Below, one piece after another: positions 16,414 through 24,583 of a DNA stretch of 64,000 nucleotides. The stretch comes from Nocardioides renjunii. Its GTDB lineage: Bacteria; Actinomycetota; Actinomycetes; Propionibacteriales; Nocardioidaceae. The stretch spans positions 4,030,001-4,094,000 of the forward strand of contig NZ_CP141058.1 of the NCBI RefSeq assembly GCF_034661175.1, given 5' to 3'. Numbering within the stretch: position 1 is the stretch's first letter; each line of letters begins with the position of its first letter. The notes beneath the pieces are model-generated. The model was not told where the DNA came from, did not search any database, and was given only the letters and a program-made list of their open reading frames with translations. The position numbers and the translations under genes are program-made.

Positions 16414-17723
16414 GCGCCACCTCGCACCGGCACCCAGGCGGTGGCCGTGAACGTCTGGACGCCGGCCTCGTCGCGACGCCGTACGTCGAGCCGCCCGCCG
16501 ACCGCCGCGAGCCGGCGGCGCATCCCGTCGAGCCCCTGGCCGGGCACCTCGCGGACCGGCTGCTCCTCGGCACGCGCAGCACCGGCAGGGACCGGACGGA
16601 TCGGCTGCGTGACGTCGTCGGCGACGGCCGCCTGCACCACGTTGCGGACCTCGATGCGCAGCTCGCCCTCCCAGTGGCGCTCGACGGAGACCGGGGTGTC
16701 GCGCCGGCCGTGCTTGATGGCGTTGGTCAGCATCTCCTGGAGCACGCGGTAGGCCACCGTCTCCAGCTCCGGCGGGAGCGGTTGCGGCTGGCCCACGACG
16801 GTGGAGACCACCTCGTGGCCGCTGGCGCGGACGCCGTCCACGAGGCTGTCGAGGCCACCGCTGCGGACCGCGGCGTCCGGGGCCTGCGTCGTCGTGAGGA
16901 CCTGGCGCACGTCCTGCAGGGAGGTCCGCGCCGACGTGGCGATGGTCGCCATCGTCTGCTTGAGCCGCTCGGGGTCGGCGTCGTCGATGTACTGCGCCGA
17001 CTCAGCCTGGGCCAGGATCACCGCGAGCGAGTGGCCGACGACGTCGTGCACGTCGCGCGCCATCCTGGCCTGCTCCTCGCGGAGCCGCGCGATCTCGCGG
17101 GCCTGCTCGGACATCCGTACGGCGCGGGCCGCGTCCTCCTCCGCCGCCACCTGCGAGACGCGCGACTGCTCGGCGCGGGACACGAACCGGAGCGCGAGGC
17201 CCGCCAACCACGGCGAGCCCAGGACGAACATCCCCAGGACCGCCGCCGCCACCTGCCAGGTCGAGCCGAGGCGGTAGGCCGAGTCGATCACGCTGTTGTA
17301 GTCGACGACGTCGTCGATGACGTCGTAGACCTCCGAGGCCGCGAACAGCACCACGACGACCGCCCCGAGCGGGATCGAGAGGCCGCTGAGCCACACCACG
17401 GCCGTGCTGCCCCACCGGGCGCCGCCGAACGCGACGGCCGCGATGGCGAGCTGCGCCAGCAGGACGGGGGTGCCGGTGAGGAGCTGGAGCAGGCAGACGA
17501 CCCACACGAGACCAAGGGCCAGTCCTGGGGCGCGCCGGCTGAGCGCGACGGCCACCGCGATGCCGAGGACCACGAGCGCGAGGTCCCACCAGTCCTCCCA
17601 GAACGGCTTCGTCCGCGAGGCCTCGATCATCCCGAGCACGAGCACGCCGCCGCCGAGCGCGACGTCGGGGGCCCACTCCCGGAGCTGGTCGGGCCCGGGC
17701 CGGCCGGTCGCCGCGGTGCTCAT
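16410..17723 (-). CDS. Sensor histidine kinase (HisKA_3, DesK/LiaS type)
   Basis: A 437-aa membrane kinase. Several N-terminal helices (about 25-190), then a cytoplasmic dimerisation domain with the phosphoacceptor His in ARDVHDVVGHSLAVILAQAE, and a HATPase domain with the N-box LQEMLTNAIKHG and G-box GQGLDGMRRRL. An insert of about 20 acidic/Ala residues precedes the G-box. Start ATG at 17723 overlaps the acyltransferase stop (ATGA). No extracellular sensor domain is visible, so the signal is probably in the membrane. Confidence 0.93.
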   Translation of the reverse strand: MSTAATGRPGPDQLREWAPDVALGGGVLVLGMIEASRTKPFWEDWWDLALVVLGIAVAVALSRRAPGLALGLVWVVCLLQLLTGTPVLLAQLAIAAVAFGGARWGSTAVVWLSGLSIPLGAVVVVLFAASEVYDVIDDVVDYNSVIDSAYRLGSTWQVAAAVLGMFVLGSPWLAGLALRFVSRAEQSRVSQVAAEEDAARAVRMSEQAREIARLREEQARMARDVHDVVGHSLAVILAQAESAQYIDDADPERLKQTMATIATSARTSLQDVRQVLTTTQAPDAAVRSGGLDSLVDGVRASGHEVVSTVVGQPQPLPPELETVAYRVLQEMLTNAIKHGRRDTPVSVERHWEGELRIEVRNVVQAAVADDVTQPIRPVPAGAARAEEQPVREVPGQGLDGMRRRLAAVGGRLDVRRRDEAGVQTFTATAWVPVRGGA

Positions 17724-18775
17724 CGCGCGACCGCCTCGGGCGTACGCGCGGTGCGCGGCGCCCGCGACTCGACGAGGCGCCAGATCAGGGCCGCCATCAC
17801 GAGGGTGAGGACCGCGGCGACGGGACCGGCCAGGCCGTCGAGGCCCGGGCGCAGCCACAGGGTGAGCGGGTAGTTCCAGAGGTAGGCCCCGTAGGACACC
17901 GTGCCGAGCAGGACCAGCGCCCGCGCCGGCCCGGTCACCTCGGTCCAGCCCCGCCACGACAGCAGCAGCACCGCGGTCAGCGCAGCGATGGCGGGACCTC
18001 CTGCCAGGTAGGTGAGGGCGTGACCCCGCAATGGAACCACGCTGAGGACGAGCAACCCGGTGAGCGCCACGGGTGCCGCCCAGCGAGCGGCCCTTCGCGC
18101 GGCCCGGCAAGCGGTTGCGTCATTCGGTGCCGCACCGATGCGTGCCGGTCGGGATGACGGATCGGCCAGCACCCGGGCGGCGGCACCGACGATGAAGCAG
18201 ACCGCCCACGACGTCGGCAGGGAGTAGGCGAGGTCCGGCTCCCCCCGCAGCCACAGCACCGTCGCGAGGCAGGCCAGCAGGCACCCGGCGCCCGCCAGCA
18301 GCACCGTCGCACGCACGCGCCCGCGCGCCCAGGCCAGCGCGAGGACGGCGGGCCAGAGCAGGTAGAACTGCTCCTCGGTCGCGAGGGTCCAGAGGTGGAA
18401 GGTGGCGTCGCTCGCGTGCCCGAAGGGCAGGTTGCCCGTCCACGTCAGCGCGACGAGCACGGTCCGGCCGAGCTCGTCCCGGTCGCCCAGCGGGTCCAGC
18501 AGCAGCGTCACGACGACCACCCCCGCCACGAGGAACAGCAGCGCGGGCACCAGCCGGCGCGCCCGTCGTACGTAGAACCGGCGGAGGTCCACCCGGCCGG
18601 TCCGGTGCAGCTCGTCGACCAGGAGGCCGGTGATGAGGTAGCCGCTGAGGGCGAAGAACATCACGACACCGACCACGCCGGCGCCCGGGAAGAGATCGGG
18701 CCAGGCGTGCCGCAGCACCACCAGGCCGACCGCGATACCGCGCAGGAGGTCGATGCCCTCGACGCGCCGGCTCAC
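17720..18775 (-). CDS. Acyltransferase 3 family membrane protein
   Basis: A 351-aa integral membrane O-acyltransferase with the family opening IDLLRGIAVGLVVLRHAWP (catalytic His near 22), FFALSGYLITGLLVDE, RFYVRRARRLVPAL (Arg motif) and about ten helices. It may acetylate peptidoglycan, polysaccharide or a small molecule. It is locked between the D-Ala ligase gene (GTGA overlap) and the sensor kinase gene, which suggests a cell-wall modification role. Confidence 0.85.
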   Translation of the reverse strand: MSRRVEGIDLLRGIAVGLVVLRHAWPDLFPGAGVVGVVMFFALSGYLITGLLVDELHRTGRVDLRRFYVRRARRLVPALLFLVAGVVVVTLLLDPLGDRDELGRTVLVALTWTGNLPFGHASDATFHLWTLATEEQFYLLWPAVLALAWARGRVRATVLLAGAGCLLACLATVLWLRGEPDLAYSLPTSWAVCFIVGAAARVLADPSSRPARIGAAPNDATACRAARRAARWAAPVALTGLLVLSVVPLRGHALTYLAGGPAIAALTAVLLLSWRGWTEVTGPARALVLLGTVSYGAYLWNYPLTLWLRPGLDGLAGPVAAVLTLVMAALIWRLVESRAPRTARTPEAVAR

Positions 18776-19755
18776 GCGGGCAGGACGTCGCGGACGAGCC
18801 GGTCGAGCAGCGCGGCGTACGACGTCCCGGCCGCCGCGAACATCCTCGGCACCTGCGACTGCTCGGTGAAGCCGGGCATCGTGTTGACCTCGTTGAGCAC
18901 CGGGCCCGCGTCGGTGAGGAAGAAGTCGACGCGGGCCACGCCGGCGCAGCCGAGCGCGTCGTAGACCGCCACCGCGGCCTCCTCGAGCGCCTTGCGCTCG
19001 ACGTCGTCGAGCGCGGCCGGCACGCGGAAGTCGGCGCCGCCGCCGTACTTCGCCTCGTAGTCGAACGGGCCGTCGACGACGACCTCGAGCACCGGCGCGA
19101 CGACGCGGCCCTCGTCGGCGGTGCCGAGCACGGCCACGTCGATCTCGCGGCCGACCAGGAGGTCCTCGACGAGGATGCGGTCGTCGAGGGCGAGCGCGGT
19201 GTCCAGAGCCGCGGCCAGGTCCCCGGCCTCGCGCACCAGCGTGACGCCGTGGCTGGAGCCGGCGGCGACCGGCTTCACGACGACCGGGTGGGTCCAGGCG
19301 TACGTCGCCGCGCCGGCCGCGGACAGCAGGACGCCGGGAGCGGTGGCGACGCCGACGGCTCCGGCCACCAGCTTGGTCGCCCACTTGTCCATGGCCAGGG
19401 CGCCGGCCCGGACGCCCGACCCGACGTAGGGCACGCCGGCGAGCTCGCAGAGCGCGGCGAGCGAGCCGTCCTCCCCGCGCGGGCCGTGGACGACCGGGAG
19501 GACCGCGGCGCAGGACTGGAGGACCGTGACGGCGGCGGCGAGCCCGAGCGGGCGGTCGTCGCCGTCGCGCCAGGTGCCGTCGCGGCCGATGGTCAGCCGG
19601 ACGACGTCGTAGGCCGACGGGTCGAGCGCGCCGGCGACCGCGGCGGCGGAGGCGAGGGACACCTCGTGCTCGCAGCTCTGCCCGCCGCCGACGACGGCGA
19701 CGCGGGTGCGGCTGGGGGTCGGGTCGGTGGCCGGAGCCGGGATCGGGCGGGTCAC
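18772..19755 (-). CDS. ddl: D-alanine--D-alanine (D-Ala-D-X) ligase
   Basis: A 327-aa ATP-grasp ligase. N-terminal VVGGGQSCEHEVSL, substrate loop HGPRGEDGSLAALCELAGVPYVGSG, ATP site VVKPVAAGSSHG, the omega-loop Tyr in FDYEAKYGGG, and metal ligands in DFFLTDAGPVLNEVNTMPGFT. The EAKY tyrosine favours D-Ala or D-Ser as second residue rather than the D-lactate of VanA-type enzymes. The GTG start overlaps the alr stop. It is located with a racemase and a dipeptidase rather than in the usual murein or thiL context, so it could be a second, specialised ligase. Confidence 0.92.
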   Translation of the reverse strand: MTRPIPAPATDPTPSRTRVAVVGGGQSCEHEVSLASAAAVAGALDPSAYDVVRLTIGRDGTWRDGDDRPLGLAAAVTVLQSCAAVLPVVHGPRGEDGSLAALCELAGVPYVGSGVRAGALAMDKWATKLVAGAVGVATAPGVLLSAAGAATYAWTHPVVVKPVAAGSSHGVTLVREAGDLAAALDTALALDDRILVEDLLVGREIDVAVLGTADEGRVVAPVLEVVVDGPFDYEAKYGGGADFRVPAALDDVERKALEEAAVAVYDALGCAGVARVDFFLTDAGPVLNEVNTMPGFTEQSQVPRMFAAAGTSYAALLDRLVRDVLPA

Positions 19756-20930
19756 GGGATGCTCCTGAGGTGGGTGGGCGTGGCCTGTGCGGCGTGGCGG
19801 TGGACGCGGCGGATGCGGGGTCCGAGGCCGGTGACGACCTCGTGCGGGATGGTGTCGGCCCAGGCCGCCCAGTCGGCGACCGTCGGCTCGCCGGCGGCGC
19901 CGGGGCCGAGGACGGTGGCGGTCTCGCCGGACTGCACCGGGTCGTCGCCGAGGTCGACGACGACCTGGTCCATCGAGATCCGGCCGACGACGGGTCGACG
20001 GCGGCCGCGCAGCAGCACCTCGGCGCGGCCGGCGGCCACCCGGGGCAGCCCGTCGGCGTAGCCGAGCGGCAGGAGGGCGAGGTGCGTGGCGACCGGCGCC
20101 GTCCAGGCGTGGCCGTAGCCGACGCCCGCCCCCGCCCGGACCCGGCGCACGCTGACGACCGGCGCGGTGAGGGTCAGCCCCGAGCGCAGCGGCGTGGTGC
20201 CGGTCGGGTCGATGCCGACCAGGCCGGCGCCGACCCGCACCGTGGTGTGGTGGCTGCGGACGTCGAGGAGCGTGGCGGCCGTGGCCGCGAGGTGTCGCAA
20301 CGGCGGTCGGAGGCCGGCCGCGCGGGCGACGTCGAGGCCCCAGGCGAACCGTCGCCGGCCGAGCGCGTTGCACCCGTCGGCCGGGTCGTCGGCGCAGCCG
20401 AGGTGGCCCATCACGCCGACGACCCGGACCAGCCCGGCGCGCTCCGCCCGCCGCGCGGCCCGGCACAGGGCCGGCCAGGCGGACGGCTCGGCGCCGTCGC
20501 GGGACATCCCCGTGTCGAGGTGCAGGTGGATCCGTGCCGGCCGCCCGGGCGCCGAGGTGGCGGCGCGCACGACGACGTCGAGGTGCTCGCGGGACGGGAC
20601 GGCCAGGTCGACGTCGGCGGCGAGCGCGTCGTCGTACGCCGCGTCGAGGGGGTTGAGCCAGCTCAGCACGGGTGCGCGGAGCCCGTCGGACCGCAGGGCG
20701 AGCGCCTCGTCGACGCTGGTGACCCCGAGCGACGTGGCGCCGTGCGCGAGCGCCGTACGCGCCACGTCCGCGGCGCCGTGCCCGAAGCCGTCGGCCTTGA
20801 CCACCGCCATCACCTCGGCGTCCGTGCGGTCGGCGAGGAGGCGGGTGTTGGCGGCGACGGCCGACAGGTCCACCTCGAGCCGGGGTCCGTGCGTCCGGGC
20901 CGGCCCGGGCACCGCGGCGAGGGCGCTCAC
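19752..20930 (-). CDS. alr: Alanine racemase (PLP-dependent)
   Basis: A 392-aa fold-type III PLP enzyme. The PLP lysine lies in AVVKADGFGHGA (near 42; the usual Tyr is Phe here), HLDTGMSRDG follows near 140, and the catalytic Tyr lies in GVGYGHAW near 255, with GRISMDQ near 300. Makes D-Ala from L-Ala, or could act on Ser as in VanT. There is no membrane domain. GTG start at 20930 overlaps the dipeptidase stop. Coupled with ligase and dipeptidase genes. Confidence 0.92.
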   Translation of the reverse strand: MSALAAVPGPARTHGPRLEVDLSAVAANTRLLADRTDAEVMAVVKADGFGHGAADVARTALAHGATSLGVTSVDEALALRSDGLRAPVLSWLNPLDAAYDDALAADVDLAVPSREHLDVVVRAATSAPGRPARIHLHLDTGMSRDGAEPSAWPALCRAARRAERAGLVRVVGVMGHLGCADDPADGCNALGRRRFAWGLDVARAAGLRPPLRHLAATAATLLDVRSHHTTVRVGAGLVGIDPTGTTPLRSGLTLTAPVVSVRRVRAGAGVGYGHAWTAPVATHLALLPLGYADGLPRVAAGRAEVLLRGRRRPVVGRISMDQVVVDLGDDPVQSGETATVLGPGAAGEPTVADWAAWADTIPHEVVTGLGPRIRRVHRHAAQATPTHLRSIP

Positions 20931-21568
20931 GCCGCCGTCCCGGCGTGCTCGGCTGCGGCAGCCGCGACCGGGCCGTGGAGGGCGGCGTCCGCGCCGGTGA
21001 GCAGGGCCCAGTAGCGGTCGCCGTGGCTCCAGTGCCACCACTCGGTGGGGTAGTTGACCAGGCCGGCCCCGCCGAGCACCCGCGCGAGGAGGTCGCGGTG
21101 GGCGCGGGCGTCCGCGCTGATCCCGTCGGCCGCGAACCAGCAGGCGCCGTCGGACTGCTCCGGCGTCGCGTCGATGGCCGTGCCCATGTCGAGCTCGTCA
21201 CCGCGGGCGTCGACCAGCGTGAGGTCGACGGCCGCGCCCGCGACGTGCGGCGCGACGGCGACCGGCGCGACGAAGCGGCTCGTGAGGACCGCTAGCTGCT
21301 CGGGCGAGATGCCGGGGTGGGCGGCACAGACCTCGGCGGAGTACGCCGCGATGATCGCCTGTTGGTCGGCCACGGTGCGGTGCCCCTCGACGACGCGCAG
21401 GGAGATGTCGCGCGGGAGGTCCGCCTGAGCGAGCGCGAGGCGGTCGGCCAGGCCGCGGCGCACGAGCGCGCGCGCCGGCCCGAATGAGGCGTCGAGGCGG
21501 ACCAGGGGGTGGCCGGAGTCGCGCACCGGCACGGCCGCGACCCGCGGGTCGGAGAGCAGGATCGTCAT
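20927..21568 (-). CDS. D-alanyl-D-alanine dipeptidase (VanX-like, M15D)
   Basis: A 213-aa zinc peptidase. The zinc site PHVAGAAVDLTLVD (His and Asp ligands of the HxxGxAxD motif) lies near 120-130 and the catalytic/zinc pair in TEWWHWSHG (E-x-x-H) near 183. A basic RVVEGHRT segment near 60 fits the family. The length matches VanX (about 200 aa) and no signal peptide is seen, so it acts in the cytoplasm. It would hydrolyse D-Ala-D-Ala, the opposite of the ligase two genes on, as in glycopeptide-resistance cassettes. Confidence 0.85.
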   Translation of the reverse strand: MTILLSDPRVAAVPVRDSGHPLVRLDASFGPARALVRRGLADRLALAQADLPRDISLRVVEGHRTVADQQAIIAAYSAEVCAAHPGISPEQLAVLTSRFVAPVAVAPHVAGAAVDLTLVDARGDELDMGTAIDATPEQSDGACWFAADGISADARAHRDLLARVLGGAGLVNYPTEWWHWSHGDRYWALLTGADAALHGPVAAAAAEHAGTAA

Positions 21569-21671
21569 GGCAGCAACGCTCGCGGTCGGCGGGTGGTCCG
21601 CGCCTCCGCCTGAGGTGCCGATGCGCTGTCCTCGAGGACCGGGTCTTCGGCCCCCTCGTAGCATGGAGGCC

Positions 21672-22256
21672 ATGTCGAAGGACGACGACTGGGAGACCGC
21701 GGCGCCCGCATCGGTCCGCCGCGAGCAGGAGCGCGACAGCCGCACGGGGCGCTCCGCCGCCGCCGCGCGCATCGCGCACCAGTCGAGCTGGGTCGACCAG
21801 CAGGTCCGGCTGGCGATGGAGCGCGGCGAGTTCGACAACCTGCCCGGCCAGGGCAAGCCCATCGAGGACCTCGGCGTCGAGCACGACCCGGACTGGTGGG
21901 TGAAGAAGCTCGTCGAGCGGGAGAACATCGCCCTGCTGCCGCCCGCCCTCGCGATCCGCAAGGACGACGCCGAGCTCGACGGCCGGCTCGACCGGATCAA
22001 CGTCGAGTCGGAGGCGCGCCGCGAGGTCGAGGAGTTCAACGCGCGCGTCCGCAAGGCGATCTACACCCCTCCCGTCGGCCCGTCCGGGCCGCCGGTGATC
22101 ACCCAGCAGCGCGACGTCGACGCCGAGGTGGTCGCGTGGCGCGAGCGGCGTACGGCGCGCATCGAGGCCCAGCGCGCCGCCCGGGCCGAGCGCGAGGCGG
22201 CCGAGGCCGCGGCCCGGCCGCAGCGGGGCTGGCGACGGTTCTTCGGCCGGTCCTGA
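21672..22256 (+). CDS. DUF1992 (DnaJ-homologue subfamily C28-like) protein
   Basis: A 194-aa protein with the DUF1992 core near 35-100: WVDQQVRLAMERGEFDNLPGQGKPI followed by DPDWWVKKLVERENI. This FDNLPGxGKP signature is diagnostic. The C-terminal third is charged and Arg/Ala-rich (helical). Function is unknown. GGAGG at 21665-21669 is too close to the ATG at 21672, so the ATG at 21663 (MEAMSK) may be the true start. Divergent from the dipeptidase gene. Confidence 0.85.
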   Translation: MSKDDDWETAAPASVRREQERDSRTGRSAAAARIAHQSSWVDQQVRLAMERGEFDNLPGQGKPIEDLGVEHDPDWWVKKLVERENIALLPPALAIRKDDAELDGRLDRINVESEARREVEEFNARVRKAIYTPPVGPSGPPVITQQRDVDAEVVAWRERRTARIEAQRAARAEREAAEAAARPQRGWRRFFGRS

Positions 22257-22317
22257 CCGGAGCTTCGCACCCGAGTTCCGTGCTTCTCGGTCGAGATCTC
22301 CACCTGTAGGCACGGCG

Positions 22318-22337
22318 GTCCCCGGATATCCGGGGAC
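22318..22337. repeat. 20-bp perfect palindrome
   Basis: A self-complementary 20-mer (GTCCCCGGAT and its reverse complement) sits in the 185-bp gap between the DUF1992 gene and the first CitE-like lyase gene. As RNA it would form a 10-bp stem without a loop, so a DNA operator or the end of a transcript are both possible. No T-run follows. It is followed by two copies of GCAGCACCCACC. Confidence 0.45.
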
Positions 22338-22441
22338 TCCAGACACCGCAGCACCCACCGCAGCACCCACCGCCGACCCCCACCCCACCCGCGAGACATC
22401 CGTCATATCGACCCGTCCCCCGGCGGCGGTAGTTTGCGCGC

Positions 22442-23521
22442 ATGTCGCGAACCGCCAAGGACTTCTTCGCCCCGCTCGCCGTCGGGGCTCCCGCCCCGCC
22501 GCGCGAGATCCCGGCCCGGCCGAGCCGGGCGATCCACTTCTTCGACCCGGGCAACGAGAAGATGGCCGCCAAGGTGCCTGCCATGGTCGGCACCGTGGAC
22601 GTCCTCCTCGGCAACCTCGAGGACGCGGTCAAGGCCGAGAACAAGGAGCGGTCGCGGCAGGGCCTCGTCGACATCGCGAAGGCCACCGACTTCGGGCCGA
22701 CCCAGCTCTGGACCCGGATCAACTCCCTCGACAGCCCGTGGGTGCTCGACGACCTGACCACCCTGGTGCCGGAGATCGGCGACAAGCTCGACGTCGTCAT
22801 GGTGCCGAAGGTGCAGGGCGCCGAGGACATCCACTACGTCGACCGGCTGCTCGCCCAGCTCGAGGCGAAGGCCGGCCTGACCCGGCCGATCCTGGTCCAC
22901 GCGATCCTCGAGACGGCCCGCGGCGTGGCGAACATCGAGGAGATCTGCGCAGCCAGCCCGCGCATGCAGGGCCTCTCCCTCGGCCCGGCCGACCTGGCCG
23001 CTGACCGCCGGATGAAGACCACCCGGGTCGGCGGCGGCCACCCCGGCTACCTGGTGCGCCAGGACGCGCCCCGGGTCGACGGCGAGACGCAGTACGACGC
23101 CGAGCGGGCGTCGTACCAGCAGGACCTGTGGCACTACACGATCGCCCGGATGGTCGACGCGTGCGCGATGCACGGGATCTACCCCTACTACGGGCCGTTC
23201 GGGGACATCCTGGACACCGTCGCGTGCGAGGACCAGTTCCGCAACGCGTTCCTGCTCGGCTGCGTCGGCGCCTGGAGCCTGCACCCGGTGCAGATCCAGA
23301 TCGCGAACCGCGTCTTCTCTCCCAGCGTCGAGGACGTGGCCCACGCCCGCCGGGTGATCGCCGCGATGGGCGACGGGACCGGCGCGGTGATGATCGACGG
23401 CAAGATGGAGGACGACGCCTCCGTCAAGCAGTGCCAGGTGATGGTCGCCCTCGCCGACGAGCTGGCCGCCATCGACCCCGAGCTCAGGCAGCAGTACGAC
23501 GCGATCCGGATCGAGGACTGA
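22442..23521 (+). CDS. HpcH/HpaI aldolase-family CoA lyase (malyl-CoA/methylmalyl-CoA lyase-like)
   Basis: A 359-aa TIM-barrel protein longer than ordinary CitE (about 290) and close to the 348-aa length of Mcl/MMC lyases. Metal-binding acidic residues lie in LLGNLEDAV (near 58-66) and VHAILETARGV (near 152-162), with SLGPADLAADRR near 180. It probably cleaves or forms beta-hydroxyacyl-CoA esters such as malyl-CoA. It shares an operon with a second CitE-like gene (1-bp gap), which could be the thioesterase or citramalyl-CoA lyase partner. Confidence 0.82.
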   Translation: MSRTAKDFFAPLAVGAPAPPREIPARPSRAIHFFDPGNEKMAAKVPAMVGTVDVLLGNLEDAVKAENKERSRQGLVDIAKATDFGPTQLWTRINSLDSPWVLDDLTTLVPEIGDKLDVVMVPKVQGAEDIHYVDRLLAQLEAKAGLTRPILVHAILETARGVANIEEICAASPRMQGLSLGPADLAADRRMKTTRVGGGHPGYLVRQDAPRVDGETQYDAERASYQQDLWHYTIARMVDACAMHGIYPYYGPFGDILDTVACEDQFRNAFLLGCVGAWSLHPVQIQIANRVFSPSVEDVAHARRVIAAMGDGTGAVMIDGKMEDDASVKQCQVMVALADELAAIDPELRQQYDAIRIED

Positions 23522-23522
23522 C

Positions 23523-24404
23523 ATGGCCGCCCACGAGAAGGCACCGTTCACGCCGTTGCGCTCCGTGCTCTACATGCCCGGCTCCAACGAGCGAGCGCTG
23601 GAGAAGGCGAAGGGCATCGCCTGCGACGCGCTCATCCTCGACCTCGAGGACTCCGTCGCCCCCGACGCCAAGCCCGCCGCACGCGAGGCGGTCGCCGCGG
23701 CCGCGGGGAGCGACGACTACGGCCGGCGCGCGGTCACCATCCGCGTCAACGCCATCGGCACCGAGTGGCACGACGCCGACCTCGTCGCCGCCAGCCAGGC
23801 CGGGCCCGCCGCCGTCGTGGTGCCGAAGGTGGGCAGCGCCGACGACGTCGCCGCGCTGGTGTCGGCCATGGAGAAGGCCGGCGCACCCGACCACACCGCG
23901 CTGTGGGCGATGGTCGAGACCCCCGTCGCCATCCTCGACGCCCTGTCCATCGCCCGCGCCTCCGAGCGGCTCGGCGCCTTCGTGCTCGGCACCAACGACC
24001 TCGTCAAGGAGCTGTACGCCGAGCACGTCCCCGGTCGCGGCCCGATCCTGCCCAGCCTCCACACCGCCCTGCTCGCCGGCCGAGCCGCCGGGATCGCGGT
24101 CATCGACGGCGTCTACAACGACGTCAAGGACACCGAGGGCTTCCTCGCCGAGTGCGAGCAGGGCCGCCAGATGGGCTTCGACGGCAAGACGCTGATCCAC
24201 CCCGGCCAGGTCGAGGGCGCCAACGCCGCCTTCGCCCCCAGCGAGCAGGCCGTCGAGGACGCACGGGGGCTGATCGGCGCCTGGGAGGACGGCGCCGGCG
24301 CCGGCGTCGTCACCTGGAACGGACGGATGGTCGAGAACCTGCACGTCGAGTCGGCCCGGCGCACGCTGGCCATCCACGAGGCGGTCACTGCGCTCGGAGC
24401 GTGA
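23523..24404 (+). CDS. CitE-like CoA ester lyase or (3S)-malyl-CoA thioesterase
   Basis: A 293-aa HpcH/HpaI protein of standard CitE length. Motifs: LYMPGSNERALEKA at the start, LILDLEDSVAP near 40 (metal Glu/Asp), WAMVETPVAILDAL near 125, VLGTNDLVKEL near 150 and DGKTLIHPGQV near 220. Possible roles are L-malyl-CoA thioesterase, citramalyl-CoA lyase or a related C-C lyase; the substrate cannot be told. Downstream of, and almost overlapping, its longer paralogue. Confidence 0.83.
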   Translation: MAAHEKAPFTPLRSVLYMPGSNERALEKAKGIACDALILDLEDSVAPDAKPAAREAVAAAAGSDDYGRRAVTIRVNAIGTEWHDADLVAASQAGPAAVVVPKVGSADDVAALVSAMEKAGAPDHTALWAMVETPVAILDALSIARASERLGAFVLGTNDLVKELYAEHVPGRGPILPSLHTALLAGRAAGIAVIDGVYNDVKDTEGFLAECEQGRQMGFDGKTLIHPGQVEGANAAFAPSEQAVEDARGLIGAWEDGAGAGVVTWNGRMVENLHVESARRTLAIHEAVTALGA

Positions 24405-24583
24405 GGGCGTCCGATTTCCGGACATCGACCGCAGGCTGGTAGCCCACCGGCACCGGCACAGCAGCCGACGCGCGCCGCCCCGTCCCTCGCGGACCGGGCG
24501 GCGCTGCCGTGTCCGCACCCGGCTCGACGGCAGGGTCCGAAACCCGCGTGCGGACCGTCGGTGGCGGCCGCGACAATGCTGGG

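Noticed and set aside
20927..21568. True vancomycin resistance (D-Ala-D-Lac) cassette
   Set aside because: VanH is absent and the ligase omega-loop has the Tyr of D-Ala/D-Ser enzymes, so a D-Lac pathway is not supported.
24408..24424. GTCCG-N5-CGGAC hairpin as terminator of the lyase operon
   Set aside because: Only a 5-bp stem and no T-run; too weak to list as a terminator.
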